Made by a program: the position numbers and the translations under genes
Shown: positions 26,503 through 33,921 of the stretch, piece after piece
Numbering within the stretch: position 1 is the stretch's first letter
Layout: every line of letters begins with the position of its first letter
DNA from: RUG13409 sp045546135
Lineage (GTDB): Bacteria > Bacillota > Clostridia > Peptostreptococcales > Anaerovoracaceae
Direction of reading: 5' to 3'
NCBI GenBank assembly: GCA_045546135.1
Contig: JAZQCD010000010.1
Span: 1 to 64,000 of the forward strand
DNA: 64,000 nucleotides
The notes under the pieces: model-generated
Told to the model about the DNA's origin: nothing
Database searches by the model: none
The model's input: the letters and a program-made list of their open reading frames with translations, nothing else

Positions 26503-27525
26503 ATGTCATTTCTTATCAGACAAACTTTGATGTTCGCCATTCCTCTTATGATCGTTGCTCTTGCAGGAGTATTCGCAGAGAGGAGCGGTGTCATAAACCT
26601 GGCTCTCGAAGGTACCATGATATTCGGAGCCTTCATGGGCGTAATATTCTGCCGCATACTTCAAAAGGGCGGTCTCTTTGAAGCAGCAAGAGCTGCTGAG
26701 AAATGGCAGGCACTCCAGGGATATCTCCTCCTGGCGCTTCTCTTTGTAGCATTGTCGGGAGCCGTGTTCTCGCTATTGCTTGCGGTGGCGGCCATAAACT
26801 TCTCAGGTAACCAGACCATCATCGGTACAGCTATGAACATGCTGGCGCCTGCCCTTGTACTTTTCCTTGTCAGGATCATAGCAAACCAGAATGCTCTCGG
26901 ACTTCTCAACGGAGGTTCAGCTACATTCTTCATGATCAGGAAAGCAAACCTTGGAATAGAATCGGAAAGCTTCTTTGTTGAGACTTTCATAAACAGAGCA
27001 TACCTTACGACTTACTTCTGCATATTGGTATTCGTGGTACTGTCCATAATACTTTACAAGACAAGATTCGGACTCAGGCTCAGAGCCTGCGGTGAGAACC
27101 CTCAGGCAGCAGCTTCCCTTGGTATCAATGTCTTCAAGATGAGATACATAGGTACCATGATCTCAGGCGCGCTGGCAGGCATAGGCGGATTCGTATTTGC
27201 AGTAACTAGCGCTAATACCACTTCTAACGGTGATGTTGCAGGAACAGGATTCCTTGCTCTGGCTGTTATGATCTTCGGTAACTGGAAGCCCTTGAATATA
27301 GCATTCGATTCACTTCTCTTTGGACTTTTCAAGTGCATAGGCGCAAGCTACGCTACACTTGATATAAACGGAGACGGTATCTATAAACTGGCTGAGATAG
27401 GCATCAGCCCACACTTCTACAGGATGATGCCATATATAATCACACTCATAGTATTGATGCTGACGTCAAAGAACTCCAGAGCTCCGAAGGCCGAAGGTAT
27501 TCCTTACGATAAGGGAATGAGATAA
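26503..27525 (+). CDS. nucleoside ABC transporter permease (second)
   Basis: A 340-residue permease of the same family (NupQ/YufQ type) with about 8-9 helices: FAIPLMIVALAGVFAERSG at the start with VINLALEGTMIFGAF, LRACGENPQAAASLGINV in the middle, and GTGFLALAVMIFGNWKP. Together with the first permease it forms the heterodimeric channel. The start codon follows the previous stop by 2 bases, with GGAGGC just upstream. A GC-rich hairpin follows the gene. Confidence 0.92.
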   Translation: MSFLIRQTLMFAIPLMIVALAGVFAERSGVINLALEGTMIFGAFMGVIFCRILQKGGLFEAARAAEKWQALQGYLLLALLFVALSGAVFSLLLAVAAINFSGNQTIIGTAMNMLAPALVLFLVRIIANQNALGLLNGGSATFFMIRKANLGIESESFFVETFINRAYLTTYFCILVFVVLSIILYKTRFGLRLRACGENPQAAASLGINVFKMRYIGTMISGALAGIGGFVFAVTSANTTSNGDVAGTGFLALAVMIFGNWKPLNIAFDSLLFGLFKCIGASYATLDINGDGIYKLAEIGISPHFYRMMPYIITLIVLMLTSKNSRAPKAEGIPYDKGMR

Positions 27526-27537
27526 ACCAAAGATAAG

Positions 27538-27565
27538 CAGGGCAGGCCAAAAAAGACCTGCCCTG
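27538..27565 (+). other. hairpin after the transporter operon
   Basis: CAGGGCAGG and CCTGCCCTG pair over a 10-base loop containing A6. No T-run follows, so it may be an RNA-stabilising 3' end or a Rho-type stop rather than an intrinsic terminator. Confidence 0.6.
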
Positions 27566-27637
27566 TAGTGTCATTGATCAAAGAACAGTATTTTCTTAGC
27601 GCGAAAAGTAGAGAAAGAGCACATTTAGGAGAGTTTT

Positions 27638-28414
27638 ATGAACTACAAAAGTGATTATCAATATCACATACAATGCAAGCCCGGTGACGTAGGAAGATAC
27701 GTCATCATGCCGGGAGACCCCGGCCGCTGCGAATCCATAGCCAAGCTTTTTGATGACTATCATTTCGTAGCATACAACAGAGAATTCAAAACATATACAG
27801 GTACCCTGGACGGAGTAAAGGTAAGCGTATGCTCAACAGGCATAGGCGGACCTTCTGCATCCATAGCCATGGAGGAACTCCACGACCTTGGCGCAGACAC
27901 CTTCATAAGGACAGGTACCTGCGGAGGCATCAACTTAGACGTTCAGGCAGACGATATAGTCGTTGCATCTGCTGCTGTGAGATTCGAACATACTTCCCTA
28001 GAGTATGCTCCCATAGAATATCCTGCAGTAGCTAACTTCGACATAACGGCATGCCTAAAACAGGCTTCTGAAGCCCTTGGTCACAGGACTCATGTAGGAG
28101 TCGTTCAGTGCAAGGATGCTTTCTACGGACAGCATTTCCCCGAAAGATCGCCTAATTCCTATGAACTACTTCAGAAATGGGAAGCGTGGAAAAAACTCGG
28201 AGTCCTGGCATCGGAAATGGAGTCTGCAGCCATGTTCGTCGTAGCAGATGCTCTTGGCTGCCGCTGCGGATCTTGTTTCCACGTTGTATGGAACCAGGAA
28301 AGAGAGAATGCAGGTCTCGATCAGAAGATGACTGAAGATACATCTTCATCCGTAAAGACTGCAGTCGAGGGCTTAAGGCTCCTCATTGCAGAGGATAAAA
28401 AGTACGGACGCTGA
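27638..28414 (+). CDS. udp: uridine phosphorylase
   Basis: Splits uridine with phosphate to uracil and ribose-1-phosphate. The 258 residues belong to the NP-I hexameric phosphorylase family: VIMPGDPGRCESIAK near residue 22, STGIGGPSASIAMEEL, RTGTCGGI and SEMESAAMFVVA (the uridine phosphorylase-type ESA motif). AGGAG precedes the ATG. Ribose-1-phosphate goes to the phosphopentomutase encoded upstream. Confidence 0.9.
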   Translation: MNYKSDYQYHIQCKPGDVGRYVIMPGDPGRCESIAKLFDDYHFVAYNREFKTYTGTLDGVKVSVCSTGIGGPSASIAMEELHDLGADTFIRTGTCGGINLDVQADDIVVASAAVRFEHTSLEYAPIEYPAVANFDITACLKQASEALGHRTHVGVVQCKDAFYGQHFPERSPNSYELLQKWEAWKKLGVLASEMESAAMFVVADALGCRCGSCFHVVWNQERENAGLDQKMTEDTSSSVKTAVEGLRLLIAEDKKYGR

Positions 28415-28428
28415 TCTAAAAAATATAG

Positions 28429-28448
28429 ATATCGTCTGTTTGCGATAT
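28429..28448 (+). other. small hairpin before tdk
   Basis: ATATCG and CGATAT over an 8-base loop followed by TTTTGG. It is a weak terminator-like element between the phosphorylase and tdk genes. Confidence 0.35.
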
Positions 28449-28474
28449 TTTGGTCATTAAGTGAGGTGAAAATA

Positions 28475-29071
28475 ATGGCTGCAAAGCTATATTTCAAATA
28501 CGGAGCCATGGGCAGTTCAAAAACAGCGCAGGCTCTCATAACCAAATTCAATTATGAGGAAAGGAACATGAAGGTCCTCTTCCTTAAACCGTCCACTGAT
28601 ACAAGAGACGGAGCTGATATAGTAAGGTCAAGGATAGGTCTTGAATCAAAGGCTGTCGTAGTACCTCCCGAGCAAAACATCTGGGAACTTTTCAACGAGA
28701 AGTACACAGACTGCGATGCTGTCATAGTGGATGAGTGCCAGTTCCTTACTCCCGAGCAGGTAGACCAGCTTGCTGACATAACCATAGACTTCGATGTAGC
28801 AGTCCTTTGCTTTGGACTTCGTACAGATGCATTCACTCACTTCTTCCCGGGAGCTCAAAGGCTCATGGAGATAGCAGAGTCCATTACGGAGATCAAGATG
28901 GTCTGCGACTGCGGAGCAAAGGCATCCATCAACGCCAGATTCGACGGTGACGGAAATATAGTATTCGAAGGTGAACAGATAGCCTTAGGTGGAAACGACC
29001 GCTACAGAGCCATGTGCCGCAAATGCTGGACAAAGGCAAGAAGAGAATATCTAAAGAATAAAAGTAAATAA
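28475..29071 (+). CDS. tdk: thymidine kinase, type II
   Basis: Phosphorylates thymidine and deoxyuridine. The 198 residues match the type II family. The P-loop reads YGAMGSSKTAQAL, the catalytic Glu region is VIVDECQFL, and the zinc site is formed by CDCGAKA (near 144) and CRKCW near the end. ATG at 28475 was chosen over the in-frame GTG 9 bases earlier because that GTG is part of the GAGGTG binding site. A structured element of about 110 bases follows. Confidence 0.93.
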   Translation: MAAKLYFKYGAMGSSKTAQALITKFNYEERNMKVLFLKPSTDTRDGADIVRSRIGLESKAVVVPPEQNIWELFNEKYTDCDAVIVDECQFLTPEQVDQLADITIDFDVAVLCFGLRTDAFTHFFPGAQRLMEIAESITEIKMVCDCGAKASINARFDGDGNIVFEGEQIALGGNDRYRAMCRKCWTKARREYLKNKSK

Positions 29072-29079
29072 ACAAAGTA

Positions 29080-29188
29080 TCTCAAGCAGCGGTCATACCC
29101 CGTGACAAATGTTCCGAGGAGGCAGCCGAGACTACAGGCTCGGCGTCGGCTCCGAGACATTTGGAATGGGCGTATGGCCGTGCTTGAG
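29080..29188 (+). ncRNA. structured element between tdk and purine nucleoside phosphorylase
   Basis: An unusually GC-rich block in an A/T-rich gap folds as one long rod. Outer stem: CTCAAGC-A-(G)-CGGTCATAC-type 5' arm (29080-29100) against GGGCGTATGGCCGTGCTTGAG-type 3' arm (29168-29188), with one bulge, one G-U and one mismatch. Middle stem: CAAATGT (29106-29112) with ACATTTG (29157-29163). Inner hairpin: GCCGAG (29125-29130) with CTCGGC (29139-29144). No known riboswitch consensus fits. It could be a cis-regulatory RNA, a small RNA, or a mobile hairpin repeat. Confidence 0.55.
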
Positions 29189-29222
29189 CAAATTGCAGTA
29201 TTAAGGATCAGGAGGTTTTGAG

Positions 29223-30047
29223 ATGAGTTATGAGTACAAAGATTACGTAAAAAGCGCAGAAATCGTAAGAGAAAAACTCTCAGGCTTTCAGCCTGAAGTC
29301 CTCATGATCATGGGATCGGGACTTGGATTCATGGGTAATCTTGTTGAGGATCCCATTTATGTAGATTACAAAGACATACCCGGATTTAAAGTCTCTACAG
29401 CTCCGGGTCACGCAGGAAGATTCGTCTTCGGCAAACTTTACGGAAAGAATGTGGCCGTCATGCAGGGCCGTATGCATACCTATGAAGGATATTCGCCTCA
29501 GGATGTGGTATACCCTGTTAGAGTTTCAAAGCTCCTTGGTATAGAAAAGATGATAGTCACCAATGCAGCAGGCGCTATCAACACAAGCTTTAGACCCGGA
29601 GACATCATGCTCATTACGGACCACATAAAGCTTGCTCTTGTGAGCCCCCTTTCCGGTGACAACATAGAAGAGTTCGGAACAAGGTTCCCTGACATGAGCA
29701 CCGTATATGACAGAGAACTCCAGGAAAAGGCAAGGGATGCTGCAAAGTCCCTAGGTATAGATCTGAAGGAAGGCGTATATATGTTCTTCCCGGGTCCTCA
29801 GTTTGAGACGCCTGCCGAGATAAGGGCAGCCAGAGTCCTTGGAGCTGATGCAGCCGGCATGAGCACAGTGCCGGAAGCTATAACAGCAAACCATTGCGGG
29901 ATGAAGATCATAGGACTTACTCTTTGCTCCAATATGGCTGCAGGAGTCTTAGACCAGCCTCTGTCAGGAGCAGAAGTAAATGAGGCAGCAGAAGCATCTG
30001 CGCCAAAGTTCTCTTCATTGGTCGCAGAGATCCTGAAAAGGATATAA
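29223..30047 (+). CDS. punA: purine nucleoside phosphorylase (trimeric class)
   Basis: Splits inosine and guanosine with phosphate. The 274 residues match the trimeric PNP class: MGSGLGF near residue 31, APGHAGRFVFG, MQGRMHTYEGY, TNAAGAINTSF, GPQFETPAEIRA and the purine-contacting region VPEAITANHCGMKI. AGGAGG precedes the ATG. The class also acts on deoxy forms, feeding phosphopentomutase and the aldolase. A strong terminator follows. Confidence 0.94.
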   Translation: MSYEYKDYVKSAEIVREKLSGFQPEVLMIMGSGLGFMGNLVEDPIYVDYKDIPGFKVSTAPGHAGRFVFGKLYGKNVAVMQGRMHTYEGYSPQDVVYPVRVSKLLGIEKMIVTNAAGAINTSFRPGDIMLITDHIKLALVSPLSGDNIEEFGTRFPDMSTVYDRELQEKARDAAKSLGIDLKEGVYMFFPGPQFETPAEIRAARVLGADAAGMSTVPEAITANHCGMKIIGLTLCSNMAAGVLDQPLSGAEVNEAAEASAPKFSSLVAEILKRI

Positions 30048-30070
30048 ACCTGATTGCGATACGCATCCAT

Positions 30071-30102
30071 GCCGGGCCAAAAAAGGCCCGGCTTTTGTTT
30101 TT
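30071..30102 (+). terminator. intrinsic terminator after punA
   Basis: GCCGGGCC and GGCCCGGC pair over six A, followed by TTTTGTTTTT. Confidence 0.9.
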
Positions 30103-30276
30103 AAATTAATTCCTCTTTGCATCTTCATTGTATATTAATCCTCGCTTGTACCAAAAAAATGTGGACTTTTTTCATACATGTGAGTACAATATGAAAAAAG
30201 GAAAGAATATGCATGAGAAGGATATATATGCATATCCAATGGACGCAGTTTTTGCGCCGTGTATGAGAGGAACAAA

Positions 30277-31134
30277 ATGAGAAAGAAAAGAAGAGACGGA
30301 GTCCGTATAGACGGACTTGACGGATACCACAATATACTTCCGTATATAATGCCCAAAAGAACGGAAGCAGAAGTCAGCCTTACAGAGACCTTCGATGTTA
30401 CCGAGCTTCTTGAGTATATGAAGGAAAGAAATGAAAAAGAGGGACTTAACCTTAAGTTCTTCCATGCTTTCTGCACATCAGTAGCAAGGACCATTTACCT
30501 TCGCCCTGTCATGAATACATTCATTTCCGGCAGGAAGTTTTGGCAAAGGCAGGAGGTTAGTCTTTCCTTTGTCGTAAAGCAGGCCTTTGCAGATGACGGC
30601 GAAGAGACGCTCATGTTCCTCGTCGTAAAACCCGATATGAACCTTGATTCTGTATCAAAGCTGATCCTTGGTGATGTTCAAAAGGTAAGGAAAGAGCATA
30701 CCAACGATCTTGACAAGCTCATGAACTTCGTCGGAAGCCTTCCAAGGTGGTTCCTTGAAATATTCTTCTGGACACTCAGGAAACTTGAATATCACGGCTG
30801 TATGCCAAAGGGCCTTACTGCAGGCGATCCTAACTACTCCACAGCTTTATTATCGAACCTTGGCTCCATCAAGTCAGGAGCTCCCTATCATCACTTAAGC
30901 GAGTATGGCACATGCTCCCTTATGATAACCATAGGAACGGTCCACAAGGAAAACTATATAAAGGACGACGGAACTGTAGGTTCAAAGGACATAGTTGAGG
31001 CCACCTTTACTCTTGACGAAAGGCTTGCAGACGGTTTCTATTACGCAAAGTCCTTAAGGATCACCAAGTATCTCCTTGAGCATCCTGAGCATTTGACAGA
31101 GACCATGGAGACACCGGTCCCAGTGGAGCTTTAA
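30277..31134 (+). CDS. stand-alone E2/CAT-like acyltransferase domain, catalytic His lost
   Basis: A 285-residue protein with the fold of the catalytic domain of 2-oxoacid dehydrogenase E2 and chloramphenicol acetyltransferase but no lipoyl or binding domain. LLSNLGS (E2-type SNLG) and TLDERLADG near the C-terminus match the E2 motif DHRxxDG, with the catalytic His replaced by Glu. Internal ATG at 30277 was chosen for its AGAGG at a 6-base distance. It is a paralogue of the 287-residue protein at 52513-53376, with the same substitution. The secreted dockerin protein starts 3 bases after its stop. Function unknown. Confidence 0.75.
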   Translation: MRKKRRDGVRIDGLDGYHNILPYIMPKRTEAEVSLTETFDVTELLEYMKERNEKEGLNLKFFHAFCTSVARTIYLRPVMNTFISGRKFWQRQEVSLSFVVKQAFADDGEETLMFLVVKPDMNLDSVSKLILGDVQKVRKEHTNDLDKLMNFVGSLPRWFLEIFFWTLRKLEYHGCMPKGLTAGDPNYSTALLSNLGSIKSGAPYHHLSEYGTCSLMITIGTVHKENYIKDDGTVGSKDIVEATFTLDERLADGFYYAKSLRITKYLLEHPEHLTETMETPVPVEL

Positions 31135-31137
31135 AGA

Positions 31138-33687
31138 ATGAAAAGAATTTCGAAAAAAATTTCATTGATGAAACTGATCATCATGGCGGCAATAATTGCC
31201 GCCATGTTTCCTTGCAAAGCCTTTGCAGAAAGCACAAGTCTTGATACGGGCATAGAAGGACTTTATGCAGAATATGATGGAGGCTCATGGACAAGTTCCG
31301 GCAATATGATCACCGGTTCTGCTACGGGGACCGCAGAGGATATATGGGACTATGCAAAGAGCGCTGAAGGGACATTGGTCTTAAAGAATTCTCTCAATGA
31401 AGATGCAGTTTTGTCCTTTTCATATTCAGTTACTTTGGCGCAGGGCGGAAAAGTGACCATAGATGATGCAGAAGTTTTGGAGAGCGGCAGCTTTTCAAAA
31501 AGGCTCGCTCCAAATGAAACTGTTGAAATAACCATTTTTTCAGGAGATCCGGGAGCAAGGACCTCTGCTGCTGAACTTAAAGGCATCACCTTTACAAAGA
31601 AAGTCCACGCCAACGTGACTTTCATGCCTTCAGAATCTGGCGGCTACTATACAGTAGACGGAGAAACTGTCACAGAAAAGCTTGTCATAGGGCGCGATGC
31701 AGAAGATGGTTTTGATCTCCAAGCCTTCCCAAGTGAAGGATACAAGCTCCTTGGCTGGTATTCAGATGCGATCGGTGGATACTTAGGAGACTCAATAGCA
31801 TTTACGGCATTTTTTGACAGGGACCAGACTGTCTATCCTGTATTTGCAGATGAAGACCTTCCCATATGGCAAGCAGGTGTATATAGATCTTCAGATCTTA
31901 ATGATGCTGTCCTTTACGCAGCTGAAAATGATATAGAGACCATAGTCCTTGCATCAAGCGGTACTATTCCTGCAGGGACATATACTATTCCTTTTGGGCA
32001 TACTCTCCTGATCCCTTATGACAATGCGGGCACTGTAAACAGGGAAACTCCTGATATATATAAGGCTTTGGATGCCTTTGCTCCCTATCCGTTCAGGACC
32101 CTCACCATGGAGGGAGGAGCTGTGCTTGATATAAAGGGCGCTCTCAATGTAAACGGCAAGATAAACTCTGACAATACAGGCTATACGGGAGTAACATCGG
32201 GTCCTTACGGATATATATCTATGGAAGAGGGCAGCTCCATAAACCTTAGCAGCGGCGCTTCTTTATACTGCTGGGGATATATAGCTGGAGACGGCAGCAT
32301 CACTGCGGCAAGAGGGTCTTCTGTATTTGAACCATTCCAGATAGCAGACCTAAGAGGCGGTACTGCTACATCTGCAATGAACAACAATGCAGCAAGGGTC
32401 CTTCCTTTCCAGCAGTACTATATACAAAACATCGAAGTTCTCACTGTATACGAGTATGGTTCAAGAGGACTTGCTGTAGGCTCAACAACCATAGACGGAG
32501 ACGTGGCAGTTCCTACTCTTAACTTTGCAGGACCTGAAGACGGAAGCCTGTTTAGACTCTCTGCAGGTTCTTCCTTTTCAAAGAGGTATGACCCAAAAGA
32601 AGACAGAGTATATTACGAGATAGACGGGGATGCGAACTTGTCTCCTGTGTCCATACATGCATATATAAATGTATATTCAGATAAATATACCCTTCCTTTA
32701 ATGGAGAATACGACTGTCATCATAAAGTCAGGAACTGTTACTCTTGATCAGGACCTTTGCCTTCTTCCCGGCAATGAGACAGTAATTGAAAGAGGAGCAG
32801 CCCTAAAAGTATCTTCAGGAAACAAACTGTATATATATGACAGGGATGACTACATGGGCAAAGGCTTTCTCTTTGAAGGCGCTGACATGATGCCCAGCTT
32901 CTATCAGCCGGACAGAAAGCCGTCCGATGTATTTGATGAAAGCAAGATGGTCGATGCCATTCTTGATGTCTGCGGCAGGCTCGAGGCAGAAGGCAGTGTC
33001 TTTACTACTAAGGGCGGAGCAAACATCACCAGCTCAAACGGTCTTGGAAGAGTGGTCTTCATTTCTGCTGCTTCGGGTCCTGAACTTACCTATCAGACAG
33101 TCCAGACAGGTACAGAGGTCGAGTACCAAGGCATAGAGGCAGTACCTCCCATGCTGAAGAACGGAGTCTTTGGACAAGAGGATGGGTATACACTCACCAC
33201 CGGCAGCGAAGGGGGTTCATATTTCAGCTATTGCAAAAAAGAGGACAAATGGCATACAGGAGATCCATGCCAGGATGCAGCTATAACGGTCATTCCTTAT
33301 CCGCAGGATGCATTTACGGAGTGGACAGACTATGTGGCCCGCGAGAGGACAGTGAATGTCTTTTACGACATTCCGTGCAGAGCAGGCTATCTTAAGGACG
33401 GAAGGTATGTAAAGCTTGAGCCAAGGAAAGAGGCAGACGGAAGCTATAGTTTCGATGCTCCTGAAGGTGTAGATGAACTCATACTTGTGATACTTGGCGA
33501 TGTGAATCTTGACGGCAGGATATCCAATGCAGATTCGACAAAACTCAAGGCCTCAGTAAAGGGAATGGCAGCCTTGGATCTTGTTCAGGAATTCGCTGCT
33601 GATGTCAACGGAGATAAAAAGATATCCAATGCAGATTCAACGAAATTAAAGGCTGTCGTAAAGGGTATGACGACCCTTGGCTGGTAG
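31138..33687 (+). CDS. secreted dockerin protein, 849 residues
   Basis: Secreted protein with a signal peptide (cleavage after AFA near residue 30). Around 160-240 lies an InlB/Listeria-Bacteroides-like repeat (GYKLLGWYSD). The middle, about 250-700, looks like a long beta-structure with many Gly/Asn turns, possibly a beta-helix; no enzyme motif was found. From about 718 to 787 comes the conserved module PYPQDAF...PCRAGYL, then a duplicated dockerin: DVNLDGRISNAD and DVNGDKKISNAD, each followed by STKLKA. It begins 3 bases after the E2-like gene; its ribosome binding site is weak. It likely binds a cohesin on the cell surface. Confidence 0.82.
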   Translation: MKRISKKISLMKLIIMAAIIAAMFPCKAFAESTSLDTGIEGLYAEYDGGSWTSSGNMITGSATGTAEDIWDYAKSAEGTLVLKNSLNEDAVLSFSYSVTLAQGGKVTIDDAEVLESGSFSKRLAPNETVEITIFSGDPGARTSAAELKGITFTKKVHANVTFMPSESGGYYTVDGETVTEKLVIGRDAEDGFDLQAFPSEGYKLLGWYSDAIGGYLGDSIAFTAFFDRDQTVYPVFADEDLPIWQAGVYRSSDLNDAVLYAAENDIETIVLASSGTIPAGTYTIPFGHTLLIPYDNAGTVNRETPDIYKALDAFAPYPFRTLTMEGGAVLDIKGALNVNGKINSDNTGYTGVTSGPYGYISMEEGSSINLSSGASLYCWGYIAGDGSITAARGSSVFEPFQIADLRGGTATSAMNNNAARVLPFQQYYIQNIEVLTVYEYGSRGLAVGSTTIDGDVAVPTLNFAGPEDGSLFRLSAGSSFSKRYDPKEDRVYYEIDGDANLSPVSIHAYINVYSDKYTLPLMENTTVIIKSGTVTLDQDLCLLPGNETVIERGAALKVSSGNKLYIYDRDDYMGKGFLFEGADMMPSFYQPDRKPSDVFDESKMVDAILDVCGRLEAEGSVFTTKGGANITSSNGLGRVVFISAASGPELTYQTVQTGTEVEYQGIEAVPPMLKNGVFGQEDGYTLTTGSEGGSYFSYCKKEDKWHTGDPCQDAAITVIPYPQDAFTEWTDYVARERTVNVFYDIPCRAGYLKDGRYVKLEPRKEADGSYSFDAPEGVDELILVILGDVNLDGRISNADSTKLKASVKGMAALDLVQEFAADVNGDKKISNADSTKLKAVVKGMTTLGW

Positions 33688-33719
33688 TAAGAAAATGACA
33701 TATGATAAAGATATAACGG

Positions 33720-33746
33720 CATCCCCGCATCGGCGGGGATGTTTTT
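33720..33746 (+). terminator. intrinsic terminator
   Basis: CATCCCCGC and GCGGGGATG over ATCG, followed by five T. Confidence 0.9.
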
Positions 33747-33828
33747 GTGTTATCCGTATCCTAATATTTTTTTATTATACAAACATAAAAATATCAAAAA
33801 TTATTTGTATCCAAGAACTAAAATTATA

Positions 33829-33857
33829 TTGCATCTGAGTTTTAAGAATAGTAAAAT
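33829..33857 (+). promoter_or_regulatory. promoter of the dockerin-bearing protease
   Basis: TTGCAT (33829-33834), 17-base spacer, TAAAAT (33852-33857). Around it lie ATACC-AA-GGTAT and the distant pair TTAAGAATA / TATTCTTAA, possible regulator sites. Confidence 0.55.
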
Positions 33858-33921
33858 ACCAAGGTATACATAACTAATATTCTTAATGTTATTCCATTTA
33901 AGAAGAGAAAGAGGAAATATT

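Noticed and set aside
29080..29188. Purine riboswitch upstream of punA
   Set aside because: The three-way junction and its loop consensus are absent; the element folds as a single rod.
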